From Thiosulfatimonas sediminis (GTDB lineage: Bacteria > Pseudomonadota > Gammaproteobacteria > Thiomicrospirales > Thiomicrospiraceae): DNA of 64,000 nt. Below, piece by piece: positions 1-8,200 of the stretch (position 1 is its first letter; each line of letters begins with the position of its first letter). The notes under the pieces are model-generated. The model saw nothing but the letters and a program-made list of their open reading frames with translations. It was not told the origin of the DNA and searched no databases. A program made the translations under genes and the position numbers. Location of the stretch: NCBI RefSeq assembly GCF_011398355.1, contig NZ_AP021889.1, forward strand, positions 372,001 through 436,000, written 5' to 3'.

Positions 1-16
1 GCTTGAAGGAGTTTGT

Positions 17-490
17 ATGCAGACGAGAGAACAAGTGGATCAAGAACTCGCTTTGTGGGGCAAGATGGTCGCCAAGAGTTATTTTTTGGATGTGCATAAA
101 CGTGCAGATTTTCGATTAAATGTGGAATTGCCTGCAGTGATGAATCTGGGTAGCAAAATTGCCAATATATGGATGGTTAATATTTCTCCGAAAGGTTTTG
201 CTTTTCGTTGTGAACCTAGGCTGCGAAAGTCGATTTTAGAAGAAGGTATCAATCAATTTGAATTTAATCTGGTTTTGCAGAATATAAATCATCCTGCATT
301 TTCCGTCGATTTCAAAGTCTGTAATGTCGTGCAAGAGATTACAGGTGCTGTGCGTTTTTGTTGTGAAATTTTGGAGGAGTCGACTTCTTACAATCAATTT
401 TTTGAAGAGATTTATGCTCAAAAACAGAGCGCACCGCAAGCGATGACGTCTGTCCATGCTGAGGGGTTTGAGCACTTTATGACTGGCTAA
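17..490 (+). CDS. PilZ domain protein (c-di-GMP binding)
   Basis: 157-aa soluble protein. It has both hallmarks of a PilZ domain: R29-A-D-F-R33 (the RxxxR switch) and N55-I-S-P-K-G60 (the [D/N]xSxxG motif), followed by a beta-rich stretch to about residue 125. PilZ domains bind cyclic di-GMP and pass the signal to motility, adhesion or exopolysaccharide machinery; the partner cannot be seen here. The start at 17 has a good Shine-Dalgarno (AAGGAG) 6 bases upstream. No membrane segment. It stands alone on the plus strand and ends before a strong bidirectional terminator. Two more PilZ-type proteins (27.4-28.2 kb) and a GGDEF protein are in the same window. Confidence 0.8.
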   Translation: MQTREQVDQELALWGKMVAKSYFLDVHKRADFRLNVELPAVMNLGSKIANIWMVNISPKGFAFRCEPRLRKSILEEGINQFEFNLVLQNINHPAFSVDFKVCNVVQEITGAVRFCCEILEESTSYNQFFEEIYAQKQSAPQAMTSVHAEGFEHFMTG

Positions 491-534
491 ATATCAGTGT
501 TTTCTCGTGCAGAAATTTAAGCGTGGCCATTAAA

Positions 535-573
535 TAAAAAAGCACCCGTATCTAAGATGCGGGTGCTTTTTTG
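535..573. terminator. Bidirectional rho-independent terminator
   Basis: Stem AGCACCCG/CGGGTGCT (541-548 with 560-567), with an A-tract before and a T-tract after. It lies between the convergent PilZ gene and folE2 and would serve both strands. Confidence 0.85.
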
Positions 574-590
574 TTGGTGAATCGGTCTAT

Positions 591-1547
591 TTATTTCATC
601 GGATCCATTAGGTTCGGTTCATCGCTGTAGCCACCGTTGATGCCTTTGGTGACAATTGCGACGGCATCGTGTGGATGCAAGCTTTCTAGGTGGTTGACGC
701 GTACCCAGAAATCAAGATAGTGAGCATCTTGAGCGCTGAGAGCCGCTTGCAGACGGCGGCTGGCATCTTCGCAGAACATTAGGTTGGCGGCATTGAGGCG
801 CGCAAATTCTTGTTCATCCTCGCGTTTAACGGCTGCTTGTACCGGCGTTTGCAGTGCGGCTTCGATGTCATTGATAAGGTTGGAAATCACCAAACTATCG
901 TTTTGCGTGACTTTTACTTTAACTTGTGCATAAGAACGCTGGCTGTGCGGTGTGGCACAGATGCCTTCCGGTGTACCTAACCATGCCATGACATCATTGT
1001 AGTTAACCGCTTTGCCATCAAAATCTCGCTCAAACGCTTCTTGAATCAATTGACGCGAGAGTGCGGCAGAGCAAGGACAAGTTGATGAGTAAGGGATTTC
1101 AATTGAGATTTCGCAATCAAACTGTCCGCTGCGCATTTCGCCACGTACCGTGCAAGGATAGTGTTTCCAGCCACTGTTATCGCTTTTTAGCGATGATCGG
1201 CGTTCATAGTAGTCAAACTTAAATTCAACAAATGCATTTGAGCTGAGTCCGGTGTGCGATGTAATGAATTTTTCAAGAATGGCTTTGACTTGGTTCGGTG
1301 AAAGCGGTTTTTCAGTCGACATCTGATCGAGAATCAGATACAGACGTGACATATGAATCCCTTTGCTTAAAGGGTCTTCTAAATTGACGTAGGCTTGGGC
1401 AAGTGAGGACATTCGCACGCTGTCAGCTGCGTTTGTTCCTTGTTGAACCAAAACAGGCAGTTCAATGCCGCTCATTCCGACCCAGTTAAGGGTACCTTGT
1501 GGTGTTTGGTGCGGCTGACACGCGATATCGGGCATGTGCTTAGTCAT
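591..1547 (-). CDS. folE2: GTP cyclohydrolase FolE2 (type IB)
   Basis: 318 aa from the chosen start. FolE2 converts GTP to 7,8-dihydroneopterin triphosphate, the first step of folate and queuosine-type pterin synthesis. It is the metal-flexible alternative to zinc-dependent FolE. The metal/active-site cysteine region CPCS is near residues 157-160. An in-frame start lies 45 bases further upstream, but the ATG at 1547 has a good Shine-Dalgarno (GAAGGAAA) and matches usual family length. It follows a COG0523 GTPase on the same strand with a 135-bp gap, so it may have its own promoter. The folE2/COG0523 pairing is a known signature of zinc-limitation backup, but I see no clear Zur operator. Confidence 0.93.
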   Translation of the reverse strand: MTKHMPDIACQPHQTPQGTLNWVGMSGIELPVLVQQGTNAADSVRMSSLAQAYVNLEDPLSKGIHMSRLYLILDQMSTEKPLSPNQVKAILEKFITSHTGLSSNAFVEFKFDYYERRSSLKSDNSGWKHYPCTVRGEMRSGQFDCEISIEIPYSSTCPCSAALSRQLIQEAFERDFDGKAVNYNDVMAWLGTPEGICATPHSQRSYAQVKVKVTQNDSLVISNLINDIEAALQTPVQAAVKREDEQEFARLNAANLMFCEDASRRLQAALSAQDAHYLDFWVRVNHLESLHPHDAVAIVTKGINGGYSDEPNLMDPMK

Positions 1548-1682
1548 GCAATTTCCTTCGGCTGTTATGGACGGTCCCGTTGCAAAAGCCAATCAAGAGC
1601 AATTGGTGACACGTCTCGTGTTGAAAAAATGACTAGCGATTTTAACAAATATTTAAAAGTATGCTCTTTTATTTAGCAAGTA

Positions 1683-2708
1683 TTAGCGATGGCTAATGAC
1701 GCTAAGTAGTTGAGTTTCCATGTTTTTGATGAGGCTTCTATCAATTTTCGCGCTTGGTGTGAATAGGCACTCTAAGCGACTGTCTTGTCGCCAAGCGATG
1801 TCGTTGAGTTGTAAACCGCTATCGCTGTAATTGAGTAACTGCCATTCTTTGCCGGTGCGCAGTAACCCTTTGGCGCGCACAAAATAGGGACTAAATTCGG
1901 CAAACCACTGTTTTAGAGCGCTGCGGTTAAATAGAATTTGTGGACTAAGCTGCCAACCAATCGCTAAGACGGTGTCATCTTGCGGATTGCTTTGTAGTGT
2001 TGCGTTTAGGCAGTTCGGTAAGTTGCTGTGCCATGTGTCTGTTATGGCGGCGTGTGCGGGCTTGTTTTGCAGTGAAAATGTCTTGTTCATTTGTAAGCGA
2101 AAGATTGCACTTGGCTTCGGCTCTTTTGGTGTGCTTAATTGCGTCCAATTTACTTGCCCTTGTTGGCTGCGTTGCTGTGCTTTGGGCGGATAGAGGCTGG
2201 ATAAAATTGCTTCGCTTGCGACCAGCTCATCGGTTTGGCTGAGATCCATTTTATTAAGTAATATTAAGTCGGCAAGATGGACTAAATCCCGCATCACTTG
2301 TGATTTTTGCCAGCGTTCGGCGGTGAGTTGCTGTGGTGTAATCAAGCAAATGATCTTGGCGAGTTGCAGTTGTGGAAATTGTTTTAAAGTGTCGATGATT
2401 TTGGCAGGATGTCCTAGCCCAGTGGGTTCGATAAGCAGCGCATCTAGGTTGGGTTGTTGAATTAAACGGCCTAGCGCCTGGCTAAGACTGAATTGCGCTG
2501 AACAGCAGATGCAACCGCCGCTGACGTTTTCAATGGTGAGATTCGGATGTTGAGACGCCAGCGCGGCCCCGTCAATATCAATTTCGCCAAATTCGTTAAT
2601 TAAAACGGCCCAATTTTGATTGGTGGGTTTTTGTTGAATCAGATGGTGTAAACAGGTGCTTTTGCCGCTGCCGAGCAGTCCGGTAATCAGATAGACCGGC
2701 AGCGTCAT
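1683..2708 (-). CDS. COG0523 (CobW/YeiR-type) metal-chaperone GTPase
   Basis: 341 aa. G3E-family P-loop GTPase: Walker A GLLGSGKS at residues 10-17, the metal-binding GGCICC (CxCC) motif at 64-69, and the guanine-specificity motif NKMD at 152-155. A CobW C-terminal domain follows. COG0523 proteins deliver metal, often zinc, to client enzymes using GTP; CobW itself serves cobalamin synthesis, but no cobalamin genes are near. It starts 4 bp after the mqo stop codon, so it is probably co-transcribed with mqo, and folE2 follows downstream. The placement suggests zinc or iron handling rather than B12; the exact metal is not determined. Confidence 0.85.
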   Translation of the reverse strand: MTLPVYLITGLLGSGKSTCLHHLIQQKPTNQNWAVLINEFGEIDIDGAALASQHPNLTIENVSGGCICCSAQFSLSQALGRLIQQPNLDALLIEPTGLGHPAKIIDTLKQFPQLQLAKIICLITPQQLTAERWQKSQVMRDLVHLADLILLNKMDLSQTDELVASEAILSSLYPPKAQQRSQQGQVNWTQLSTPKEPKPSAIFRLQMNKTFSLQNKPAHAAITDTWHSNLPNCLNATLQSNPQDDTVLAIGWQLSPQILFNRSALKQWFAEFSPYFVRAKGLLRTGKEWQLLNYSDSGLQLNDIAWRQDSRLECLFTPSAKIDRSLIKNMETQLLSVISHR

Positions 2709-2712
2709 AGCT

Positions 2713-4059
2713 TTACTTTGGAATGTCTACGCCGCCCAGCAATTCGTCCACAATTTTTTGCTGGTGGATGTCGATGCTAAGACGTTCGCAGATGATTTTT
2801 GCATCGCGGTAAGCGTTGCCCAAACAGGTGGTTGCTCCTGGTGATGGTGTCATATTGAAAATCAAATTGTCATTTTCTGGAACAATACTCGCTTCACCCA
2901 GTTTAAGCTGCATGGTTGTTTTGTCGATGACTTGCGGACGTAAGCCGCCAATCTCTTTAGCGTATTCAAGATCTTGCGGCTTGATGTCCGGAATGATTTT
3001 CTGCGCGTCCTTGGCGAACAGGCGCTTGCGTACCCAAGGTACTTCAAACATAAAATTACGCAGGATGTAATTGCGGATGGTGCTGTCTTTCATTAAATCC
3101 CAGAAAACGCGAATCACTTTGCGATCCAGTTTGAGCGATTTCCAAAAGTCAAGGTAAGTGCCGCCAGTATAGCGTTCTAGTTTGGGCAGTACTAAAGCCG
3201 TTGGCCCAAGACGGGTTTTACTCAATTCGACAAGGTCTGGATCGCCATGCAGTGCGGCAAACGGCAGTTTATCGTTTTGCATCGTGTAGACTTTACCATT
3301 AAGGATTTTGGGGACGTAGTAGAAGCTACCAGCCATCGGCAGAATCGACATATCTAAACCATGCCCAACTTGATTGGCCAACAGCAAGCTGTGCGCACCG
3401 GCTGATACGACCACGAATTTGGCGTAAAAAGTGCCTTGTGAAGTGTTCACTTCATAGCCGTCTTCGTATTTGCGAATTTTTTCGACTTCGGTACTGAGCG
3501 AAACTTGAATGTCGGTGTTGCTCTTACGTGCTTCACTGATGAGGGCTTTGGACATGTTGCCGTAATTAACCGCAGAATATTCGTCCGTACAGCCAGAGGC
3601 GAGAATTTTTTCTGGACGACGTTTGCCATCTTTCATGGTCACTGCCGGTTCGATTTCAGCGATTTTGTCGGCATCCCAAAGTTCCATATAAGGAAAGTCG
3701 TTGGCAAATTCGATGTGACGTTTTTCCAAGCGTTCGCACTCTTCGTCGCCGACCGCCATAATCATTTTAGGGAACTTATACAGGAAATCGTTTTTCTCGA
3801 CTTGTTTGGCAAAATGCACAATCATATTGGCTTGCTGCTTGACGAGTTTTGCTTTGGCCAAAGTGTAGTTCGTTTCAATATCGCCACAATGCAAAGTCTG
3901 GCTGTTTGCACGCGCGCTGGAGTTGAGCGGCGCAAGGCTGCCGTATTTTTCTAACATTGCCACCGATTTTACGTCAGTGTAACGCGACAGCATGTAGGTT
4001 AGGGCGCAGCCAGAAATGCCGCCGCCCACGATAACTACGTCATAAGACCGAATTTTCAT
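2713..4059 (-). CDS. mqo: Malate:quinone oxidoreductase-type FAD protein
   Basis: 448 aa. The N-terminal dinucleotide fold GGGISG (12-17) starts a FAD-dependent oxidoreductase of the malate:quinone oxidoreductase class (COG0579). This peripheral membrane enzyme oxidises malate to oxaloacetate and passes electrons to quinone. The length is slightly below the roughly 490-550 aa of E. coli-type Mqo but fits the shorter branch found in many autotrophic proteobacteria. No membrane segment, as expected. The Shine-Dalgarno is weak. First gene of a probable operon with the COG0523 GTPase (4-bp gap). A different member of the same FAD family (such as L-2-hydroxyglutarate dehydrogenase) is possible but less likely. 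Confidence 0.75.
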   Translation of the reverse strand: MKIRSYDVVIVGGGISGCALTYMLSRYTDVKSVAMLEKYGSLAPLNSSARANSQTLHCGDIETNYTLAKAKLVKQQANMIVHFAKQVEKNDFLYKFPKMIMAVGDEECERLEKRHIEFANDFPYMELWDADKIAEIEPAVTMKDGKRRPEKILASGCTDEYSAVNYGNMSKALISEARKSNTDIQVSLSTEVEKIRKYEDGYEVNTSQGTFYAKFVVVSAGAHSLLLANQVGHGLDMSILPMAGSFYYVPKILNGKVYTMQNDKLPFAALHGDPDLVELSKTRLGPTALVLPKLERYTGGTYLDFWKSLKLDRKVIRVFWDLMKDSTIRNYILRNFMFEVPWVRKRLFAKDAQKIIPDIKPQDLEYAKEIGGLRPQVIDKTTMQLKLGEASIVPENDNLIFNMTPSPGATTCLGNAYRDAKIICERLSIDIHQQKIVDELLGGVDIPK

Positions 4060-4162
4060 CTTGATAACCGATACTCTTGTAAGGACTCTGAAAAAATTTA
4101 AGCCTGTAATTATAGCCTATTTATATCAAATGATTTGTGCTTAACGCCTTATTATTACAGGA

Positions 4163-5023
4163 TTATTTGTGTAGCAGATGTTGCAAACTGGATGCGGCAT
4201 CGGGATAGTGAAAATGAAATCCCAAATCAATCAAGCGTTGCGGAAAGACACTGGCGCTGTGAGTTAATACTTGCGCGCCTTCCCCAAACATGAGTTTGAG
4301 TTGCCACTCTGGTAAAGGTAAAAATGCTGGACGTTTTAGGGTTTTACCTAGTGTTTGAGCAAACTGTTTTTGCGTTATAGGGTTCGGCGCGGTTAGGTTA
4401 AAAGTACCGTTTAGTTCTGGACGCGCAATAATAAATTGCATTGCCGCACATAAATCGTCAATATCAATCCAACTAAAACATTGCGTGCCTCCGGCAATCG
4501 GTCCGCCCAAACCGAGTTTAAACGGTGGTAACATCTTGGCTAAAGCCCCGCCTTCGGGCGAGAGTACGACGCCAAATCGTGTGATGACCAAATTCTCGGC
4601 ATGGGTAAGTTTGTGCGCTTCGGCTTCCCATGCCACCGATAATTGTGCGAGAAAATCATCGCCGGCCTGCTTGTCTTGTTCGCTGAAAGGTTGTGTGCAA
4701 TTTTGTGTTTGTGGGTAAAAGCCAATCGCGGACGCGCAAATGATTCGCGGAGCTTTGTCGCATTCTGGCAACACTTGTGCCAGAAGGCGGGTGGTGTTGA
4801 TGCGACTGTCCCAAAGAATTTTTTTATAGCCTTTGCGCCAGCGTTCTCCAATATTTGCGCCCGATAGCTGCACCACCAAATCAGCATTTTGAATGGCAGA
4901 GAGCAGGGTGCTGGTGTTTGCAAACACCGCTCGGCCGTGTTGGCTAACTTGATGTTCTTGCTGTAAAGCTGTGTGCAGTGCATTGCCAATAAGGCCAGTG
5001 CCGCCCAGAATAGCAATTTTCAT
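4163..5023 (-). CDS. yfcH: TIGR01777 family NAD(P)-dependent epimerase (YfcH-like)
   Basis: 286 aa. Extended short-chain dehydrogenase fold with the nucleotide-binding GGTGLIG at residues 7-13. The conserved TIGR01777 core includes GANI (about residue 55), GERW and SAIGFYP, plus the C-terminal DUF1731-type segment. The family's substrate is unknown; members are often called SulA/YfcH but are not the SOS cell-division inhibitor. Good Shine-Dalgarno (AAGGGGA). Single gene, divergent from folM across a 274-bp intergenic stretch containing one copy of the dispersed repeat. Confidence 0.85.
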   Translation of the reverse strand: MKIAILGGTGLIGNALHTALQQEHQVSQHGRAVFANTSTLLSAIQNADLVVQLSGANIGERWRKGYKKILWDSRINTTRLLAQVLPECDKAPRIICASAIGFYPQTQNCTQPFSEQDKQAGDDFLAQLSVAWEAEAHKLTHAENLVITRFGVVLSPEGGALAKMLPPFKLGLGGPIAGGTQCFSWIDIDDLCAAMQFIIARPELNGTFNLTAPNPITQKQFAQTLGKTLKRPAFLPLPEWQLKLMFGEGAQVLTHSASVFPQRLIDLGFHFHYPDAASSLQHLLHK

Positions 5024-5159
5024 AACATCCCCTTTATCACTCTGATTATGACTGGATAATAAAATTATACATCTGTATCAAAAACTTATACAAATAGCTT
5101 TTTTAATGTCACGGCGCTCTTTACAATAGCCGCAAGAGGTTTTTAAAGAGACGCAGAGT

Positions 5160-5262
5160 AAATTCACAGATTTTTGTGAGGTGCAAAGAGGTATCGCCAT
5201 GCAGCTATCTTTGTTTAGCCAAATTGTTCTGCTTGAAGTTATTTGGATTTATTCTGTATTTC
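5160..5262 (+). repeat. Dispersed structured repeat, copy R1
   Basis: The best-conserved part is a hairpin, CCAAAT (5219-5224) pairing with ATTTGG (5241-5246), with inner TTC/GAA. It matches the 3' hairpin of copies at 24.06, 27.1, 32.5, 63.68 and 63.96 kb. It lies in the intergenic region upstream of folM. The left boundary is uncertain. Confidence 0.55.
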
Positions 5263-5297
5263 GTTAAATTGACTAAGTGAATAGAAAAGGGGGAGAA

Positions 5298-6017
5298 GTG
5301 GCGCAGTTTCAACAAGCGGTATTAATCACCGGTGCTGGGCAGCGTGTCGGATTGCATTTGGCGCAAGCGTTTTTAGCGCAGGGTAAGTATCCGGTATTAA
5401 TTACCTACCGCAAACCCCGCGCAGAAATTAACGACTTGGTTGCCAAAGGGGCGAAAGCCTATCAAGTGGATTTTAACGATGCGACCCAGCTGCAGCAGTT
5501 TATTGATCAAGTCCAACAAGACGTCGTTAGTTTGCGAGCCTTGATTCATAACGCTTCCATTTGGGTAACCGATGCGCAGATTGCGGCCGACCCTACGCTC
5601 TATGATGCATTGTTTGCGGTGCACGTCAAAGCCCCTTATCAGTTAACGATGGGCTTACAGTCGCTGTTATTCAAGTGTGAGGGTGGAAGCGATGTGATTG
5701 GCTTTTCCGATGCCAGCGCACAGCTTAATCGCAGTGATTACATTGCCTATCTTAGTTCCAAAGCGGCTTTACAGAATCAACTGCGTCAATTTGCTGCCAA
5801 GCTTGCACCGCACTGTAAAGTGAATGATATTGCCCCAGGGTTGTTGATGTTCCATGCTGAGGACACTGCCGCCATGCGAGCCAAGCGTTTGGCGCGCCAG
5901 TTATTGCCGTTTGAGCCAGGGCCAGAAGTGATCTGGCAAAGCGTGCAATTTTTAATGAATAACGCTTATGTTACAGGTGTCAGTCTGCCGGTCGATGGCG
6001 GCGTAGGCATTAAATAA
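5298..6017 (+). CDS. folM: Dihydromonapterin/dihydrofolate reductase FolM
   Basis: 239 aa. Short-chain dehydrogenase of the pteridine reductase type: TGAGQRVG cofactor motif at residues 11-18, NAS motif, and catalytic YLSSK (YxxxK). FolM reduces dihydromonapterin (and weakly dihydrofolate) with NADPH, giving tetrahydropterin cofactor. A GTG at 5277 is also possible, but the GTG at 5298 has the Shine-Dalgarno AAAGGGGGAG at the right spacing and gives the normal N terminus. The next gene starts 21 bp downstream. Functionally linked to folE2 in the same window, though not in one operon. Confidence 0.85.
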   Translation: MAQFQQAVLITGAGQRVGLHLAQAFLAQGKYPVLITYRKPRAEINDLVAKGAKAYQVDFNDATQLQQFIDQVQQDVVSLRALIHNASIWVTDAQIAADPTLYDALFAVHVKAPYQLTMGLQSLLFKCEGGSDVIGFSDASAQLNRSDYIAYLSSKAALQNQLRQFAAKLAPHCKVNDIAPGLLMFHAEDTAAMRAKRLARQLLPFEPGPEVIWQSVQFLMNNAYVTGVSLPVDGGVGIK

Positions 6018-6038
6018 GGCGATTAAGGAACCATTTTT

Positions 6039-7079
6039 ATGCAAACTCAAGACCAACAATCCCTGGCCAAGCCGCATTTCCCTAAACCTAGAATTGCGAT
6101 TTCCGACTGTTTACTGGGTACGGAATGCCGTTATAACGGAGGCCATGCACAATATGATTTTGTGCGTTATAAGTTGGCCGATTATGTTGAATTTAAGCGT
6201 TTTTGTCCTGAAGCTGCGGTGATTGGTACACCAAGGGAAACAGTGCGACTGGTCGCTGTTGAAGGCCAAGTGCGTGTTATTGGCCCCAAGTCTGGCCAGG
6301 ATTATACGGACGGTTTACAAGATTACACGGATAAGAAAATGCATTTTTTTCACAAGCAGAATCTGGATGGGGCGGTGGTTAAATCGCGTTCACCTAGCTG
6401 TGGCCTGGAACGCATTAAAGTGTATCGCCCAAGTGGTGAATGGTTTGGTTCCAAAGACCCTGTGGACATGGGCTTGTTTACTCGAAATTTATGCGAAAAC
6501 TTTCCGCATATTGCGATTGAAGAAGAGGGGCGTTTGCAAGATGCTTGGTTGCGTGAAAACTTTATGTTGCATATCTTTTCTGCCGCACGTTGGCGTGAAT
6601 TTTTTGAAAGCAAGCCAACGGTTGCTGCTTTTCAAGCGTTTCATCGTGACCACAAATATTTGCTGCTTTCTAAAAGTGAAGCTCTCTACCGTAAAATGGG
6701 GCCGATTGTTGCGGCCTGCACCAAAGAAAATTTAGCAGAAAATTTACAGGCTTATGGAGCGCTTTTTTTGGCTGCTATCGGCACCAAAACCACTCGCGGT
6801 AAGATGATTAACACCATTGAGCATATGTATGCGTATTTTAAAGAGGATTTAAGCGCGCCGGAAAAGGCCTTTTATCAGCAAACGCTTAGTGAGTTTCAGC
6901 AAGGTATCGTGCCTTTGGTGAGTTTGATGAAGTTATTGGAGGGGTGGATTCATCGTTACGGTTGTGAGTATTTAGCAACGCAAAAAATTATCCACCCTTA
7001 TCCCGCGGAGCTGGCTTTGCGCTCAACCGTAAATGCGTTTCGTGAAGGTAAGCGCGAGCAAAAAATCGATAAGTCTTAA
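6039..7079 (+). CDS. DUF523 + DUF1722 fusion protein
   Basis: 346 aa. N-terminal DUF523 domain (about 17-165) with three conserved cysteine sites (SDCLLG at C24, FCPE, and SPSCG). This family includes the [4Fe-4S] thiouracil desulfidase TudS. The C-terminal DUF1722 (YbgA-like, about 190-320) is of unknown function. The fused form is common in gammaproteobacteria and often lies near photolyase or pterin genes; here it follows folM by 21 bp and is likely co-transcribed. Shine-Dalgarno AAGGAA before the ATG. It runs convergent to anmK and overlaps its stop by 4 bp. The precise substrate is unknown. Confidence 0.85.
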   Translation: MQTQDQQSLAKPHFPKPRIAISDCLLGTECRYNGGHAQYDFVRYKLADYVEFKRFCPEAAVIGTPRETVRLVAVEGQVRVIGPKSGQDYTDGLQDYTDKKMHFFHKQNLDGAVVKSRSPSCGLERIKVYRPSGEWFGSKDPVDMGLFTRNLCENFPHIAIEEEGRLQDAWLRENFMLHIFSAARWREFFESKPTVAAFQAFHRDHKYLLLSKSEALYRKMGPIVAACTKENLAENLQAYGALFLAAIGTKTTRGKMINTIEHMYAYFKEDLSAPEKAFYQQTLSEFQQGIVPLVSLMKLLEGWIHRYGCEYLATQKIIHPYPAELALRSTVNAFREGKREQKIDKS

Positions 7080-8200
7080 GGGTGCCAGATACCGCCAAGA
7101 ACGGCATCGCGCGTTGCTCCGGTAACGGCGCTCAGCGCGATGGGTTGATCATTAAGGCGTTGATGTGCCAGCCAAGCGAACAGCATCGCTTCAATCGTAG
7201 ATGGGTGATGTCCGGCCGCTTGCGAGGATTGCACTTGGTAGTTAGGTAGATACGTTTGAATGCGCTGAATTAAATACTCGTTCAGTGCACCGCCGCCACA
7301 AATCCAAACCGAGCGGTTGCTTGAATCTTTGGCAGTGGCTTTGCGGATGTCAGTGGCGATACAGATCGCCGTCAATTCGCTCAGGGTGGCGAGCAAATCT
7401 TCAATCGGCAAATCTTCAATGACGCTGCTTGATAGGGCCTTATTTAGCCACGGCCAATTGAAATAGTCTCTTCCTGAGCTTTTCGGTGCGGCTTTAGAAA
7501 AATAGTCGTCTTGGCGTAAACGGGTTAACAGGGCGTGTTGAATTTGCCCTTGGCGCGCTAAGTTGCCGTCTTCATCAAAAGGTTGTCCTAAAAAACGTTG
7601 AGTGGCTTCGTCCATTAAGCCGTTTCCGGGGCCGCAATCCCAGCCAATGTTTTTTTCCTCGCTCTCAGGAGGGGCGATGATGCTGATATTGGCAATGCCT
7701 CCGATATTTACCACGATGGCTTTGTCGTGTTGTGCAAACAGCATTTGATGAAATACCGGCGCAAAGGGTGCGCCTTGTCCACCGAGTGCCATATCGTCTA
7801 TCCGGAAATCACCCACGGTCAGGATGCCGGTTTGCTTGGCGATAAGTGCTGGATGGCCAATCTGCAAGCTCATGCTGACTTCAGGTGCGTGAAAAATCGT
7901 TTGGCCGTGGCTGCCGATAGCTGTAATTTGTGCGCCACTTAGTTGGGTCTCGGTCAGCAGTTGTTTGACACTGGCGGCAAAGGCTTGCCCCAGTTGGCTA
8001 TGTAGCTGGCAAAAATCCAGTAAGGCAATTTGAGGTTGTTGATTGAAGTTGAGTAATTTTTCTTTCAGCGAGGCTTCCAGCGTTGTGCTGGTAAAGTGTT
8101 GCAGTTTGATTTGTTTGCCGCTAATGGCGACCAGTGCGGCATCAATTGCATCCACACTGGTGCCGGACATGAGACCGATATAGAGTGCTGTTTTACTCAA
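7076..8200 (-). CDS. anmK: Anhydro-N-acetylmuramic acid kinase
   Basis: 374 aa. AnmK phosphorylates and hydrolyses 1,6-anhydro-MurNAc to MurNAc-6-phosphate during cell-wall recycling. The conserved N-terminal MSGTSVDAID (about 10-19) and the GGIANIS, DCGPGN and CGGGA segments of the hexokinase-like fold are all present. Its start overlaps the end of the upstream M23 peptidase by 8 bp, so a cell-wall hydrolase and a cell-wall recycling kinase form one transcription unit. This pairing is recurrent in gammaproteobacteria. Confidence 0.95.
   Translation of the reverse strand: MSKTALYIGLMSGTSVDAIDAALVAISGKQIKLQHFTSTTLEASLKEKLLNFNQQPQIALLDFCQLHSQLGQAFAASVKQLLTETQLSGAQITAIGSHGQTIFHAPEVSMSLQIGHPALIAKQTGILTVGDFRIDDMALGGQGAPFAPVFHQMLFAQHDKAIVVNIGGIANISIIAPPESEEKNIGWDCGPGNGLMDEATQRFLGQPFDEDGNLARQGQIQHALLTRLRQDDYFSKAAPKSSGRDYFNWPWLNKALSSSVIEDLPIEDLLATLSELTAICIATDIRKATAKDSSNRSVWICGGGALNEYLIQRIQTYLPNYQVQSSQAAGHHPSTIEAMLFAWLAHQRLNDQPIALSAVTGATRDAVLGGIWHP

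Noticed and set aside
1548-1682. Zur operator upstream of folE2
   Set aside because: No convincing palindrome resembling a gammaproteobacterial Zur site was found by eye.
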